30,674 bases of DNA from Moraxellaceae bacterium (lineage in GTDB: Bacteria > Pseudomonadota > Gammaproteobacteria > Pseudomonadales > Moraxellaceae). A program made the position numbers and the translations under genes. The notes under the pieces are model-generated. The model was not told the origin of the DNA. It searched no databases and worked only from the letters and a program-made list of their open reading frames with translations. Location of the stretch: assembly GCA_003543245.1 (NCBI GenBank), contig DPJB01000042.1, positions 112,226 through 142,899 of the forward strand, written 5' to 3'. Shown one piece after another: positions 15,681 through 24,321 of the stretch (the stretch's first letter is position 1; each line of letters starts with the position of its first letter).

Positions 15681-17276
15681 TTACTTTACAACCGGCGGCA
15701 CTTCAAAGGTGTGATACGGAGCCGGACTAGGCACGGTCCATTCCAGACCTTCAGCACCTTCCCACGGCTTGTCCTCTGCCTTCGGACCCTTCTTCGCTGT
15801 CAGCAGGATGGCCACGAAGAACAGCTGCGACAGACCAAACCAGAAGCCACCGATAGAGATCCAGAAGTTGAGGTCGGCAAACTGCTGCGAGTAGTCAGCA
15901 TAACGACGCGGCATGCCGGCCAAGCCCACAAAGTGCATCGGGAAGAACAACAGGTTCACCGACAGCAGGGAGTTCCAGAAGTGCAGCTTGGCCAGCGTGT
16001 CGTTGTACATGTGACCGGTCCACTTTGGCAGCCAGTAGTAGGCGCCACCGAAAATGGCAAACAGCGCACCAGACACCAGCACATAGTGGAAATGCGCGAC
16101 CACGAAGTAGGCATCCTGATACTGGTAATCGGCTGGCGTGATGGCAAGCATCAGGCCGGAGAACCCGCCAATGGTGAACAGCACCACAAAGGCAATCGAG
16201 AACAGCATCGGCACTTCGAATGTCATGGCACCACGCCACATCGTCGCCACCCAGTTGAACACCTTCACACCGGTCGGCACGGAAATCAGCATGGTCATGT
16301 ACATGTAGAACAGCGAACCTGCCAATGGCAGACCCGTAGTGAACATGTGATGCGCCCACACCACGAACGACAGCAGCGCAATGGAAGCCGTTGCATACAC
16401 CATGGAGGCGTAGCCAAAGAGCGGCTTGCGGGCAAACGTCGGGATGATGGCGGACACGATGCCGAATGACGGCAGGATCATGATGTACACCTCGGGGTGC
16501 CCGAAGAACCAGAAGATATGCTGGAACATCACGGGATCACCGCCACCGGCCGCATTGAAGAAGCTGGTACCGAAGTGACGATCCGTAAGCATCATGGTCA
16601 CAACACCGGCAAGAACCGGCATCACGGCAATCAGCAGGAACGCAGTGATCAGCCAGGTCCACACGAACAGAGGCATCTTCATCATGGTCATGCCGGGGGC
16701 GCGAAGATTGAAAATCGTCACGACCACGTTGATGGCACCCAGAATGGAAGAAATACCCATGAGGTGAACGGAAAAGATGAAAAGATCCGTGCTTGGTGGC
16801 CCATATGTAGTCGACAGCGGCGCGTAGAACGTCCAGCCGAAGTTTGGAGCCGGACCCATTCCCAGAATCGACATGACAATGGATGCAATCAGCAGGCTGA
16901 ACGCAAACGGCAGCAACCAGAAGCTGAACAGGTTCAGACGCGGCAGGGCCATGTCCGGTGCACCTATCATCATCGGCACCATCCAGTTAGCAAAGCCCGT
17001 GAAGGCCGGCATGATGGCGCCGAACACCATGATGAGACCGTGTACGGTTGTCATCTGGTTGAAGAAGTCGGGCTGTACCAGTTGCAGACCCGGGTACATC
17101 AGCTCGGCACGAATCACCATTGCTGCAGAACCACCGCACAGCAGCATGACAAATGCAAAGATCAGGTATAGCGAACCGATGTCCTTGTGATTGGACGTAG
17201 TGAACATGCGCTTCCAGAACGGCGCCAGTTCGTGATGGTGATGATCGTGATGATCATGGGAAGCAGCGTGACTCAT
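15681..17276 (-). CDS. ctaD: Cytochrome c oxidase subunit I (aa3-type)
   Basis: Catalytic subunit of 531 residues, reducing oxygen at the heme a3-CuB centre while pumping protons. All core ligands are visible: His79 and His397 for heme a, His395 for heme a3, and His260, His309 and His310 for CuB. The HPEVY motif supplies Glu262 and the cross-linked Tyr264. Channel residues Asp108, Asn115 and Lys338 are present, so this is an A-family pump. The position expected to hold the Mg-ligand histidine before DxYFVV is Gln387 (YQDAY). The first 15 residues contain eight histidines. The ATG at 17276 follows GGGGAGAG, 18 bases after ctaC. Confidence 0.97.
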   Translation of the reverse strand: MSHAASHDHHDHHHHELAPFWKRMFTTSNHKDIGSLYLIFAFVMLLCGGSAAMVIRAELMYPGLQLVQPDFFNQMTTVHGLIMVFGAIMPAFTGFANWMVPMMIGAPDMALPRLNLFSFWLLPFAFSLLIASIVMSILGMGPAPNFGWTFYAPLSTTYGPPSTDLFIFSVHLMGISSILGAINVVVTIFNLRAPGMTMMKMPLFVWTWLITAFLLIAVMPVLAGVVTMMLTDRHFGTSFFNAAGGGDPVMFQHIFWFFGHPEVYIMILPSFGIVSAIIPTFARKPLFGYASMVYATASIALLSFVVWAHHMFTTGLPLAGSLFYMYMTMLISVPTGVKVFNWVATMWRGAMTFEVPMLFSIAFVVLFTIGGFSGLMLAITPADYQYQDAYFVVAHFHYVLVSGALFAIFGGAYYWLPKWTGHMYNDTLAKLHFWNSLLSVNLLFFPMHFVGLAGMPRRYADYSQQFADLNFWISIGGFWFGLSQLFFVAILLTAKKGPKAEDKPWEGAEGLEWTVPSPAPYHTFEVPPVVK

Positions 17277-17294
17277 TTTTATTCTCTCCCCTGA

Positions 17295-18479
17295 TTACTT
17301 GGCCACAACATCGGACGGCTGCACGAGATCACCCGTGCTGTTGCCCCATGTGTTACGGGTATAGGTGATGACGGCGGCCATTTCCTTCGGAGTCAGCACA
17401 CCTTTCCATGCCGGCATGGCGTTCTTGCCGTTGTTCAGGATACCGATCTGCGTGGCAAGCTGGTCCTTCACGGATGCAATCTTGGAGCCCTTGAGGGCAG
17501 GGAACATCGGCGGCAAGCCAACACCTGTGACCTGGTGGCAGGCGGCGCACTTGCCGTTGTAAACCTCTTCACCAAACTTGCTGGCTTCGGCGATATCGGC
17601 AAACTTGTAGTCTGCCGAGCTGGCAGCTGCCTTGGCTTCTTCCTCGGCCTTGACCTTGGCATCAACCAGCCACTTGTCAAAGTCAACCTGTGACTTGGCC
17701 TCTACCACAATCGGCATGAACGCATGGTCCTTGCCGCAGAGTTCGGCGCAGCGACCACGGTAAAAGCCTTCCTTGCCTACCGGGACATTGGTCCAGACTT
17801 CATTGATAAAGCCCGGAATGGCGTCTTTCTTGACTGCAAAATCAGGCACCCACCAGGCGTGAATCACGTCATCCGATGTCACCAGAAAGCGAACCTTCTT
17901 GCCGGTAGGAATCACCAGAGGCTTGTCCACTTCCAGCAGGTAGTTGGGATGCTTGGTGAAATCTGGCGTATTGGCCGAGCTGAAGCCCTTGCCCTGACGC
18001 TCGTACTGGTCGCGCGGGGTAGACAGGATGGACAGGAAGCTGAGCCCCACATCCTTCTGCTCGCCGTAAGACAGGTACTCGTAGTGCCACTTCCATTGCG
18101 AACCGGTCACTCGCACGGTGATATCGGCCTCGCTGGAATCATTCATGGCGATCAGTACACGGGTTGCCGGCACAGCCATGACGATGAGGATAATGAACGG
18201 GACAATAGTCCAGATCACTTCCACCAGCGTGCTTTCATGGAAGTCGGCGGGCTTGACACCCTTGGACTTGCGATGCTTGAAAATCGAGTAAAACATCATC
18301 CCGAACACGCCTACACCAATCGCAATACAGATGTAGAGCATGAAACGATGAAGTTCGAAGACCTTCTGGCTTATCTCCGTGACACCAGGCGTCATGTCGA
18401 GCTGGGTCGCAAAGGCAGAAGACGCCATGAGCATGGCAAACAGTGCCGTGCCAGAGCGAAGGATATGAGTTGACCGCAT
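17295..18479 (-). CDS. ctaC: Cytochrome c oxidase subunit II with C-terminal cytochrome c domain
   Basis: Electron entry subunit of 394 residues. It has a signal peptide (about 1-25), two membrane helices (about 45-67 and 86-111), then a cupredoxin domain with a complete CuA site: His207, Cys244, Glu246, Cys248, His252 and Met255. A charged Lys/Glu/Ala linker (about 274-290) leads to a cytochrome c domain with CAACH (311-315) and a probable axial Met355. This caa3-like fusion supplies its own heme c. The ATG at 18479 follows GGGAG; the longer in-frame extension upstream lacks a signal peptide and is not credible. First gene of the oxidase operon. Confidence 0.95.
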   Translation of the reverse strand: MRSTHILRSGTALFAMLMASSAFATQLDMTPGVTEISQKVFELHRFMLYICIAIGVGVFGMMFYSIFKHRKSKGVKPADFHESTLVEVIWTIVPFIILIVMAVPATRVLIAMNDSSEADITVRVTGSQWKWHYEYLSYGEQKDVGLSFLSILSTPRDQYERQGKGFSSANTPDFTKHPNYLLEVDKPLVIPTGKKVRFLVTSDDVIHAWWVPDFAVKKDAIPGFINEVWTNVPVGKEGFYRGRCAELCGKDHAFMPIVVEAKSQVDFDKWLVDAKVKAEEEAKAAASSADYKFADIAEASKFGEEVYNGKCAACHQVTGVGLPPMFPALKGSKIASVKDQLATQIGILNNGKNAMPAWKGVLTPKEMAAVITYTRNTWGNSTGDLVQPSDVVAK

Positions 18480-18947
18480 GCACCTACTCCCGTTGTGCAG
18501 GATGAGTCCGCAACGTGGCAGACTCTTTCTTGTTCTGAAACCGCGGCCCTTGGGTAAAAAGGCCGGCCGGTGTACCCCGGTGCCCGGACGGCAGTGACAA
18601 CAACCGGATCCACGCCCCCGTGGAACAGTCCTTGTCACCAGCAATCAGGTTTTATCAGCATCAGCGCGACCGATTGGACACAACGAAGGCAAAAAAACAC
18701 CCCAACCGTTTCACAACCAAAAGACACACTTCTGCCAGCGAACGTAATGTATTGAGAGCGCACCATGATGTCCATACATACGGACGCAGTTTCAGGGTAT
18801 TTTTTGCCTGAAAAAATGATCTGGGCCGCCGGCACATGCAATTGGCTACGTCACATTGAAGGGCTGCAGGCGAGCGCCTGCCCGCCTTCTGCAGACAGCG
18901 AAAGTGATTGGCAGACAGGATGACGCAGAATCAGGGCGGGAAAGAAC
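18480..18947. other. 468-base gene-free region upstream of the oxidase operon
   Basis: This gap follows the DUF2333 stop codon and should contain the promoter and leader of ctaC-ctaD-ctaG-ctaE on the minus strand. I see no credible coding sequence and no confident -35/-10 pair. It contains the inverted repeat at 18790-18813, a GC-rich stretch (about 18541-18600), a CCACG-GGGG-CGTGG hairpin around 18611-18624 and a small hairpin at 18866-18881. Confidence 0.6.
18790..18813. repeat. Inverted repeat in the oxidase operon upstream region
   Basis: TTTCAGG and CCTGAAA are perfect complements separated by ten bases that include a run of six T. It lies about 310 bases upstream of ctaC and could be an operator or the end of an upstream transcript read on the plus strand. 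No T tract follows on the minus strand. Confidence 0.4.
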
Positions 18948-19937
18948 TCAGTCGGACTCAACCAGCAGACGCCTGACATCCGCCAGATCGGTCTGGGCCC
19001 GATTGAGATAGTTGGCCATGACCAGGGAGTGATTGGCAAAGAGCCCGAAACCGGAGCCATTAAGCACTGCGGGGCTCCAGAGCGTCTGCTGTGTTGCCTC
19101 AAGCTCATGAATCGCCGCACGCAGACTGAGCAAGGCCTGCCGACGCCCCAGCTCCGGCCCGAACTCCACCTCAACCGCCTTCAGGAGGTGAAGCAACGCC
19201 CAGGCATTGCCCCGAGCCTCATAGAAGACATCATCTATCTGCAACCAACCGGTCTTCGCCAGATGAGGAACCCGTGCAGAACCGGCAACCGGCAAGACAG
19301 AGACATGATCCGGCAGCGCCGCATTAAGACGCGTTGAAAGCAGCCCCAGACCGGCATCCACATCAACCAGCCACCGATGAAGATAGGCTTCGCGCGCGTA
19401 GAAACCGGCATCACCCCGGCCAAGGCGCAGCCGGTAAGACTCGACAGCCTCGCTGCCGCGCACCAGTTCCCGCTCAGCCACAGGAAACAACCAGCTTTCC
19501 GGCTTTACATTAAAGGCCGACTCGGCAACCGCCAGGTCCTGGTCCTCTATGAACTGTGCATGAGAAAGGCTCATATCACGGTGCAGGGCCCGCGTCATGC
19601 CCCGCACTTGCTGCAGGACACCCAGCTCCCATGCAGGGAGATTGTCGAGAAGCAATCCGGGAGGGAAAAGATCGTTTCGGAGATAGCCTCCGGGCTTGTC
19701 ATGCAAGGCCGAACTCACCTGCGCGAGCGCGCGGGCCAGAACCTGGCCCCGCTTACCCGACTCGTTCGCGGCAATGGGCATCACATCCGGCTCACGCGAC
19801 CAGTACCAGCCCAGCCCGGACAGAAAGACCATGAACAGGAAGAGGGAAACCGTCAGAAGCGGCGCTACATCCCATGCAGCCCACCTGTCCTGCACTGCCT
19901 CCCAGCGCTCTCCCAGCTTGTCTTGCCACCCATCCAT
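18948..19937 (-). CDS. DUF2333 family membrane-anchored protein
   Basis: Protein of 329 residues with one N-terminal membrane helix (about 26-45) and a large, probably periplasmic, helical domain. The sequence HDKPGGYLRNDLFPPGLLLDNLPAWELGVLQQVRG is the hallmark of DUF2333 (PF10095), and LQIDDVFYEARGNAWALLHLLKAVEVEF is the second conserved block. The function is unknown. I prefer the ATG at 19937 (MDGWQDKLGERW), which puts the membrane helix at the usual place; an in-frame ATG at 20006 would add 23 residues and has a slightly better GGTG site, so the start is uncertain. It is transcribed toward ctaC but separated by 468 bases. Confidence 0.85.
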   Translation of the reverse strand: MDGWQDKLGERWEAVQDRWAAWDVAPLLTVSLFLFMVFLSGLGWYWSREPDVMPIAANESGKRGQVLARALAQVSSALHDKPGGYLRNDLFPPGLLLDNLPAWELGVLQQVRGMTRALHRDMSLSHAQFIEDQDLAVAESAFNVKPESWLFPVAERELVRGSEAVESYRLRLGRGDAGFYAREAYLHRWLVDVDAGLGLLSTRLNAALPDHVSVLPVAGSARVPHLAKTGWLQIDDVFYEARGNAWALLHLLKAVEVEFGPELGRRQALLSLRAAIHELEATQQTLWSPAVLNGSGFGLFANHSLVMANYLNRAQTDLADVRRLLVESD

Positions 19938-20161
19938 CAATGCCAGATCCGCCTGAATTCCGGGCCCGGGCCGGACATAAAAAAGAGATATGAGAAAGAG
20001 TCTCATCAGTCACCGGGCCGCTCATTCTAACCATACGACAGGCCGGGTGGCATCATTCATCCCCATCAGGCACTGGTTTATTTTTGCGCCTGCAAGACCA
20101 GGGCCGGACCAGGCACGGCAGGCTGGATAGTTGCCCCAAAGGCATTTAGGATTCCTGCCCC

Positions 20162-20731
20162 ATGAAAACACTGCCAATCATCCTGCTGGTACTTGCCCTG
20201 CTACTGGCAGTGCCCGGTGTGCTGCTGCTTCGCCAGACGCCAATCGTGCGCCAGATTGCGGGGATTGCCTTCATGCTGATGGCAACGGCCAGCGGATATA
20301 CCGGCCGCCGTCTGCTGCTCAGTCCGCCCCCCCCCTCACCCTCATTTATACTCAAGCAGCCCGATGGCCACTTTCAGGTCGTCCGGCCGGAGGAACTCCC
20401 TGCCGCACTGGCACTGGCGAAAGGGCGGACAGTATTGCTGGAGTTCTATGCGGACTGGTGCCCCAGCTGCATCAAATGGAAGCAGGAGGTCTTCAGCCGG
20501 AAGGATGTACAGGAGGCAATGCGCCCCCTGGTTCTGCTGCAGATTGATGCATCCGAGCTCACTCCTGCCACCCAGGCCACCTTGGCGCAGTACCAGCTGC
20601 CCGGCCTTCCCGCCATACTGATCTTCGACAGTAATGGCATCGAACAGAAAGAACTCAGACTCCTGGGAGAAATGCAGCCCGAGGAGTTCAAGAGCTGGAT
20701 CAGATCCCGGTTACAGCCTCTTCGGTCATGA
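20162..20731 (+). CDS. Membrane-anchored thioredoxin-fold protein resembling the DsbD C-terminal domain
   Basis: Protein of 189 residues with two N-terminal hydrophobic stretches (about 4-23 and 31-45), a proline-rich spacer and one thioredoxin-like domain (about 70-189). The active site is WCPSC (99-103) in the context EFYADWCPSCIKWKQEVF, and the cis-proline is Pro150 (LPGLPAIL). These features match the periplasmic gamma domain of DsbD more than classical thioredoxin. The alpha domain and central membrane domain of DsbD are missing. It probably reduces periplasmic disulfides, or helps cytochrome c or copper-site maturation; the electron donor is unknown. It sits just before aroQ, where I recall dipZ/dsbD being located in P. 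aeruginosa. Confidence 0.85.
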   Translation: MKTLPIILLVLALLLAVPGVLLLRQTPIVRQIAGIAFMLMATASGYTGRRLLLSPPPPSPSFILKQPDGHFQVVRPEELPAALALAKGRTVLLEFYADWCPSCIKWKQEVFSRKDVQEAMRPLVLLQIDASELTPATQATLAQYQLPGLPAILIFDSNGIEQKELRLLGEMQPEEFKSWIRSRLQPLRS

Positions 20732-20787
20732 TCCTGACATGGACTTGCCCGTACTCTTTAGGTATCTTCCTGACAAATACCGGCAAG

Positions 20788-20816
20788 TTACCTGCAAATG
20801 ACGTGTTTTAAGTAAT
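20788..20816 (+). promoter_or_regulatory. Weak promoter candidate for aroQ-accB-accC
   Basis: TTACCT, 17 bases, AGTAAT. Both boxes match consensus only in part (3/6 and 4/6). It lies about 140 bases upstream of aroQ in the 223-base gap, which holds no convincing gene. Confidence 0.22.
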
Positions 20817-20954
20817 CACATCCTTTGTTGCAAATCATCGACGAAAGTAACTTGGCTCATGGAAATCGCTGCGGCAATATCCAGAACCACAAAGTCACAC
20901 CCGGGCAGTTGAAGCAGACTGCCAACCGGATCAGCCAGGGAAGCCACTCTTACA

Positions 20955-21401
20955 ATGCCCCAGATTCTTGTCCTTAATGGCCCAAACCTGAACCTGCTGG
21001 GCACGCGCGAACCGGGAATCTACGGTGCTGATACGCTCGACAGCATCAATGCCGACCTGATGATGCGTGCCGCCGAAGCAGACCTGACGCTGGAGTGCCA
21101 GCAAAGCAATCATGAAGGCGTCCTTGTTGATCGCATTCATGCTGCCCATCAGGATGGCACCCGCTTCATCCTGATCAACCCGGGTGCATTTACACACACC
21201 TCGATCGCACTGCGCGATGCCCTGCTCGCCGTGAATATCCCGTTTGTCGAGATCCATCTTTCCAATGTGCACGCCCGCGAACCATTCCGGCAGCACTCCT
21301 ATTTCTCTGATGTTGCTGTCGGCGTGATTTGCGGACTTGGTCCCCAGGGTTATGCCCTGGGCCTGGCCTTTGCCGTGAATCGCCTGAAGCAGAAGTCCTG
21401 A
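20955..21401 (+). CDS. aroQ: 3-dehydroquinate dehydratase, type II
   Basis: Third enzyme of the shikimate pathway, converting 3-dehydroquinate to 3-dehydroshikimate in the cytoplasm; the type II enzyme is a dodecamer. The 148-residue length is typical. The N-terminal ILVLNGPNLNLLGTREP signature is complete. Catalytic and binding residues are visible: Tyr23 (GIYG), Asn75 in LINPGA, His101 (VEIHLSN) and Arg112. The ATG at 20955 has only a distant AGGGAAG. It is followed by accB after 36 bases, a common gammaproteobacterial arrangement, so the three genes aroQ-accB-accC are likely co-transcribed. Confidence 0.96.
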   Translation: MPQILVLNGPNLNLLGTREPGIYGADTLDSINADLMMRAAEADLTLECQQSNHEGVLVDRIHAAHQDGTRFILINPGAFTHTSIALRDALLAVNIPFVEIHLSNVHAREPFRQHSYFSDVAVGVICGLGPQGYALGLAFAVNRLKQKS

Positions 21402-21437
21402 CATTTTTTGATTAACCCCAATTTGTGAGACCGTTAC

Positions 21438-21905
21438 ATGGATATCCGCAAGGTCAAGAAACTCATCGAACTGCTGGAAGAGTCCGGAATTGATGAGCTG
21501 GAAATTACCGAAGGCGAAGAGTCGGTACGTATCTGCCGCCACCGCCCGGCCTCGACCACTCATGTAGTCAGTGCACCCGCCCCGGTTGCCATTGCCCCTG
21601 CCCCCGCAGCACAGCCCGCAGCAGACGCAGGGCAAGGCCCGGCACCAGCTGCCGTTGAGCCGGCCACGCGTGGCTTTGTCCAGCGTTCGCCAATGGTTGG
21701 CACTTTTTATCGTGCAGCATCCCCAGGTGCCGAGTACTTTGTAGAAGTAGGCCAGACTGTCAAGAAAGGTGATGTGGTCTGCATCCTGGAAGCCATGAAA
21801 ATGATGAACCAGATCGAGGCAGAACAGGGTGGCGTGATTGAAAGCATCCTGGTGGAAAACGGCCAGGCCGTAGAGTTTGACCAGCCACTCTTCACCATCG
21901 TCTGA
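21438..21905 (+). CDS. accB: Biotin carboxyl carrier protein of acetyl-CoA carboxylase
   Basis: Carrier subunit of 155 residues for the first step of fatty acid synthesis. The N-terminal domain (1-38) contacts biotin carboxylase. An Ala/Pro-rich flexible linker (about 45-77) follows, then the biotinyl domain (79-155). The biotin-accepting lysine is Lys121 in EAMKMMNQI. The thumb-like region (PMVGTFYRAASPGAEYFVEVG) is present. The ATG at 21438 follows GTGAGA. The gene lies 15 bases ahead of accC, its partner. Confidence 0.97.
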   Translation: MDIRKVKKLIELLEESGIDELEITEGEESVRICRHRPASTTHVVSAPAPVAIAPAPAAQPAADAGQGPAPAAVEPATRGFVQRSPMVGTFYRAASPGAEYFVEVGQTVKKGDVVCILEAMKMMNQIEAEQGGVIESILVENGQAVEFDQPLFTIV

Positions 21906-21920
21906 CGCGGGACTGCCACC

Positions 21921-23258
21921 ATGCTAGAAAAGGTAGTCATCGCCAATCGTGGGGAAATTGCCCTGCGCATACTGCGCGCCTGCAAGGAAATGGGCATTCG
22001 TACCGTCGCCGTATACTCCAAGGCTGACCGCGACCTGCTGCATGTTCGCCTGGCAGACGAGGCCGTATGTATCGGTCCTGCTGCATCCAAGGACAGTTAT
22101 CTCAATATTCCTGCGCTGATTTCCGCCGCCGAAGTGACTGATGCCCAGGGCATTCATCCCGGCTACGGCTTTCTGGCAGAAAATGCTGACTTTGCCGAAG
22201 CAGTCGAATCCTCGGGTTTCACATTCATCGGTCCCCGCGCAGAAACCATTCGCCTGATGGGCAACAAGGTGTCCGCAATCGAGGCCATGAAAAAAGCCGG
22301 CGTGCCTACCGTGCCAGGCTCGGACGGTGCAGTAACCGAAGAAAATGCCCTGGCTGTTGCCAAGCGCATCGGTTACCCGGTGATCATCAAGGCAGCCGCG
22401 GGCGGCGGTGGTCGCGGCATGCGCGTAGTGCATACCGAGTCAGCCCTGCTCAACTCGCTGTTTGTGACACGCTCGGAGGCCCTTGGGGCTTTCGGTGATG
22501 ACACCGTCTATATCGAAAAATTCCTGGAGCATCCACGTCATGTGGAAATCCAGATACTGGGAGACGGCAAGGGCAAGGCCATTCACCTTGGCGACCGCGA
22601 TTGCTCGCTCCAGCGCCGTCACCAGAAGGTTGTTGAAGAAGCCCCCGCTCCGCACATCCCCGAAAAAGTCCGCAACCGTGTCGCCGAGTCCTGCGTCAAG
22701 GCCTGCGAGCAGATGAAATACCGTGGTGCAGGCACCTTTGAATTCCTGTACGAAAACGAGCAGTTCTATTTCATTGAAATGAACACGCGTGTACAGGTCG
22801 AACACCCCGTCACGGAAATGGTGACCGGCGTTGACATCATCAAGGAGCAGTTGCGTGTCGCATCCGGACTTGGTCTGTCATTGACCCAGAAGGATGTGGT
22901 CATCCGTGGCCATGCCATCGAGTGCCGCATCAATGCGGAAGATCCGAAGACCTTCATGCCCTGCCCCGGCAAGGTCAACTACTTCCACGCACCTGGCGGT
23001 CCCGGCATCCGCATGGATACCCACCTCTATTCCGGCTATAGCGTACCGCCCAACTACGACTCGCTGATCGGCAAGCTGATTGCCTACGGCCCAAGCCGTG
23101 ATGTCGCGTTTGCACGCATGCGCAATGCGCTGGACGAGATCGTGGTGGAAGGCATCCGCAGCAATATTCCGCTGCACCGCGATGAAATCATGCGGGATGC
23201 CAACTTTGCGCGCGGCGGCGTCGACATCCACTATCTGGAAAAGAAACTCGGCCTTTGA
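21921..23258 (+). CDS. accC: Biotin carboxylase subunit of acetyl-CoA carboxylase
   Basis: ATP-grasp enzyme of 445 residues that carboxylates biotin on AccB using bicarbonate and ATP. It opens with the family signature KVVIANRGEIALRILRA. The glycine-rich ATP loop KAAAGGGGRGMR lies near residues 159-170. The catalytic EMNTRVQVEH stretch is at 286-295, with Arg290 equivalent to E. coli Arg292. The length matches the roughly 450-residue family. It is followed 26 bases later by a strong hairpin that should end much of the transcript before prmA. Confidence 0.97.
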   Translation: MLEKVVIANRGEIALRILRACKEMGIRTVAVYSKADRDLLHVRLADEAVCIGPAASKDSYLNIPALISAAEVTDAQGIHPGYGFLAENADFAEAVESSGFTFIGPRAETIRLMGNKVSAIEAMKKAGVPTVPGSDGAVTEENALAVAKRIGYPVIIKAAAGGGGRGMRVVHTESALLNSLFVTRSEALGAFGDDTVYIEKFLEHPRHVEIQILGDGKGKAIHLGDRDCSLQRRHQKVVEEAPAPHIPEKVRNRVAESCVKACEQMKYRGAGTFEFLYENEQFYFIEMNTRVQVEHPVTEMVTGVDIIKEQLRVASGLGLSLTQKDVVIRGHAIECRINAEDPKTFMPCPGKVNYFHAPGGPGIRMDTHLYSGYSVPPNYDSLIGKLIAYGPSRDVAFARMRNALDEIVVEGIRSNIPLHRDEIMRDANFARGGVDIHYLEKKLGL

Positions 23259-23284
23259 CCAGCCCCAGAATCCCGATGTATCTG

Positions 23285-23320
23285 TAAAAACGGAGTGCAG
23301 GTGACTACACTCCGTTTTTA
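23285..23320 (+). terminator. Terminator or attenuator between accC and prmA
   Basis: TAAAAACGGAGTG and CACTCCGTTTTTA form a 13-bp stem with a ten-base loop; the T tract lies within the stem. It starts 26 bases past the accC stop and ends 23 bases before the prmA start, leaving little room for a separate prmA promoter. Confidence 0.8.
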
Positions 23321-23343
23321 CATTCTTCCCCCGGAATCCGTTC

Positions 23344-24222
23344 ATGAGCTGGCTGCAACTTAAAATCGATACCACCAAGGCCCAAGCCCCCGTTCTGGAG
23401 GAGCTGCTGGAAACCCTTGGCGCTGCCGCTGTGCTCATGGAAGACTCAGCTGATCAACCCTTGCTGGAGCCGCCTCCAGGGGCCACGCCGCTGTGGGATG
23501 CCACCCGAGTGATCGGCATCTTCACCGTGGACTCGGAAATGGATGCCATCATCGAGTTCCTTGAGGCCCAGCTTGGCGAGCAGCTCCCGGCCCACCGTGT
23601 CGAGGTTCTGGAAGACAAGGACTGGGTTCGCGCCTGGATGGATCACTACCACCCCATGCGTTTTGGTGACCGCCTCTGGGTTGTCCCCAGCTGGACGCCA
23701 CCGCCCCAGCCCGATGCTGTCAATCTGTTGCTGGACCCGGGGCTGGCCTTTGGCACCGGCACGCACCCGACCACCGCACTATGCATGGAGTGGCTGGACA
23801 GCCTCGACCTGCAGGGCAAGACGGTGATCGATTATGGCTGCGGTTCCGGCATTCTTGCTGTCGCAGCACTGCTGCTGGGGGCAAAGGAGGCCTGGTGCGT
23901 CGACAATGATCCGCAGGCTCTGACCGCCACGCGCAACAATGCCGAACATAACGGGGTCGGTGAGCGGGTTCACGTTTTCATGCCGGACGACATGCCGGAC
24001 ATGCAGGCAGATGTTATTGTCGCCAATATACTGGCAGGGCCGCTGGCCATGCTGGCCCCGGTGATGGCAGCTCACAGCCATGCCAGCACGCACATTGCTC
24101 TTTCCGGCATTATCCGCCCGCAAGTGGACGAGCTGCGTGAGGTTTACGGCGAGTGGTTCGACATGGATGGACTGGCCATAAAAGAAGACTGGTGTCGTCT
24201 GTCGGGTACTCGTCGCGCCTGA
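23344..24222 (+). CDS. prmA: Ribosomal protein L11 methyltransferase
   Basis: SAM-dependent enzyme of 292 residues that trimethylates L11 at several amino groups. It has the two-domain PrmA layout: an N-terminal L11-recognition domain (about 1-55), a linker helix, then a Rossmann methyltransferase domain. The linker motif GLAFGTGTHPTT (133-144) and SAM-binding motif DYGCGSG (163-169) are both intact, and VANILAGPL supplies the NxxxxP-like motif IV. The start ATG at 23344 follows GGAA. Expression may depend on readthrough of the upstream hairpin. Confidence 0.95.
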   Translation: MSWLQLKIDTTKAQAPVLEELLETLGAAAVLMEDSADQPLLEPPPGATPLWDATRVIGIFTVDSEMDAIIEFLEAQLGEQLPAHRVEVLEDKDWVRAWMDHYHPMRFGDRLWVVPSWTPPPQPDAVNLLLDPGLAFGTGTHPTTALCMEWLDSLDLQGKTVIDYGCGSGILAVAALLLGAKEAWCVDNDPQALTATRNNAEHNGVGERVHVFMPDDMPDMQADVIVANILAGPLAMLAPVMAAHSHASTHIALSGIIRPQVDELREVYGEWFDMDGLAIKEDWCRLSGTRRA

Positions 24223-24321
24223 AGACCGTACGAATGCAATGGTGACTGTCAAAATCCGTTACCAGGCAGTAGATTTACATGAGCCGGCTGAACTCCGCGC
24301 GCAGGGATGAAGGACACAAAG

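Noticed and set aside
18480..18644. In-frame upstream extension of ctaC by 55 codons
   Set aside because: It would bury the signal peptide behind an Arg/Gly/Cys-rich segment. The ATG at 18479 has a good ribosome site and a proper signal sequence.
18866..18881. GCAGGC-GAGC-GCCTGC hairpin after the DUF2333 gene
   Set aside because: A perfect six-base stem but no T tract on either strand, so it is not called a terminator.
20859..20912. Seventeen-codon open frame just upstream of aroQ
   Set aside because: No ribosome site, no enriched regulatory codons and no hairpin pair suggesting a leader peptide attenuator.
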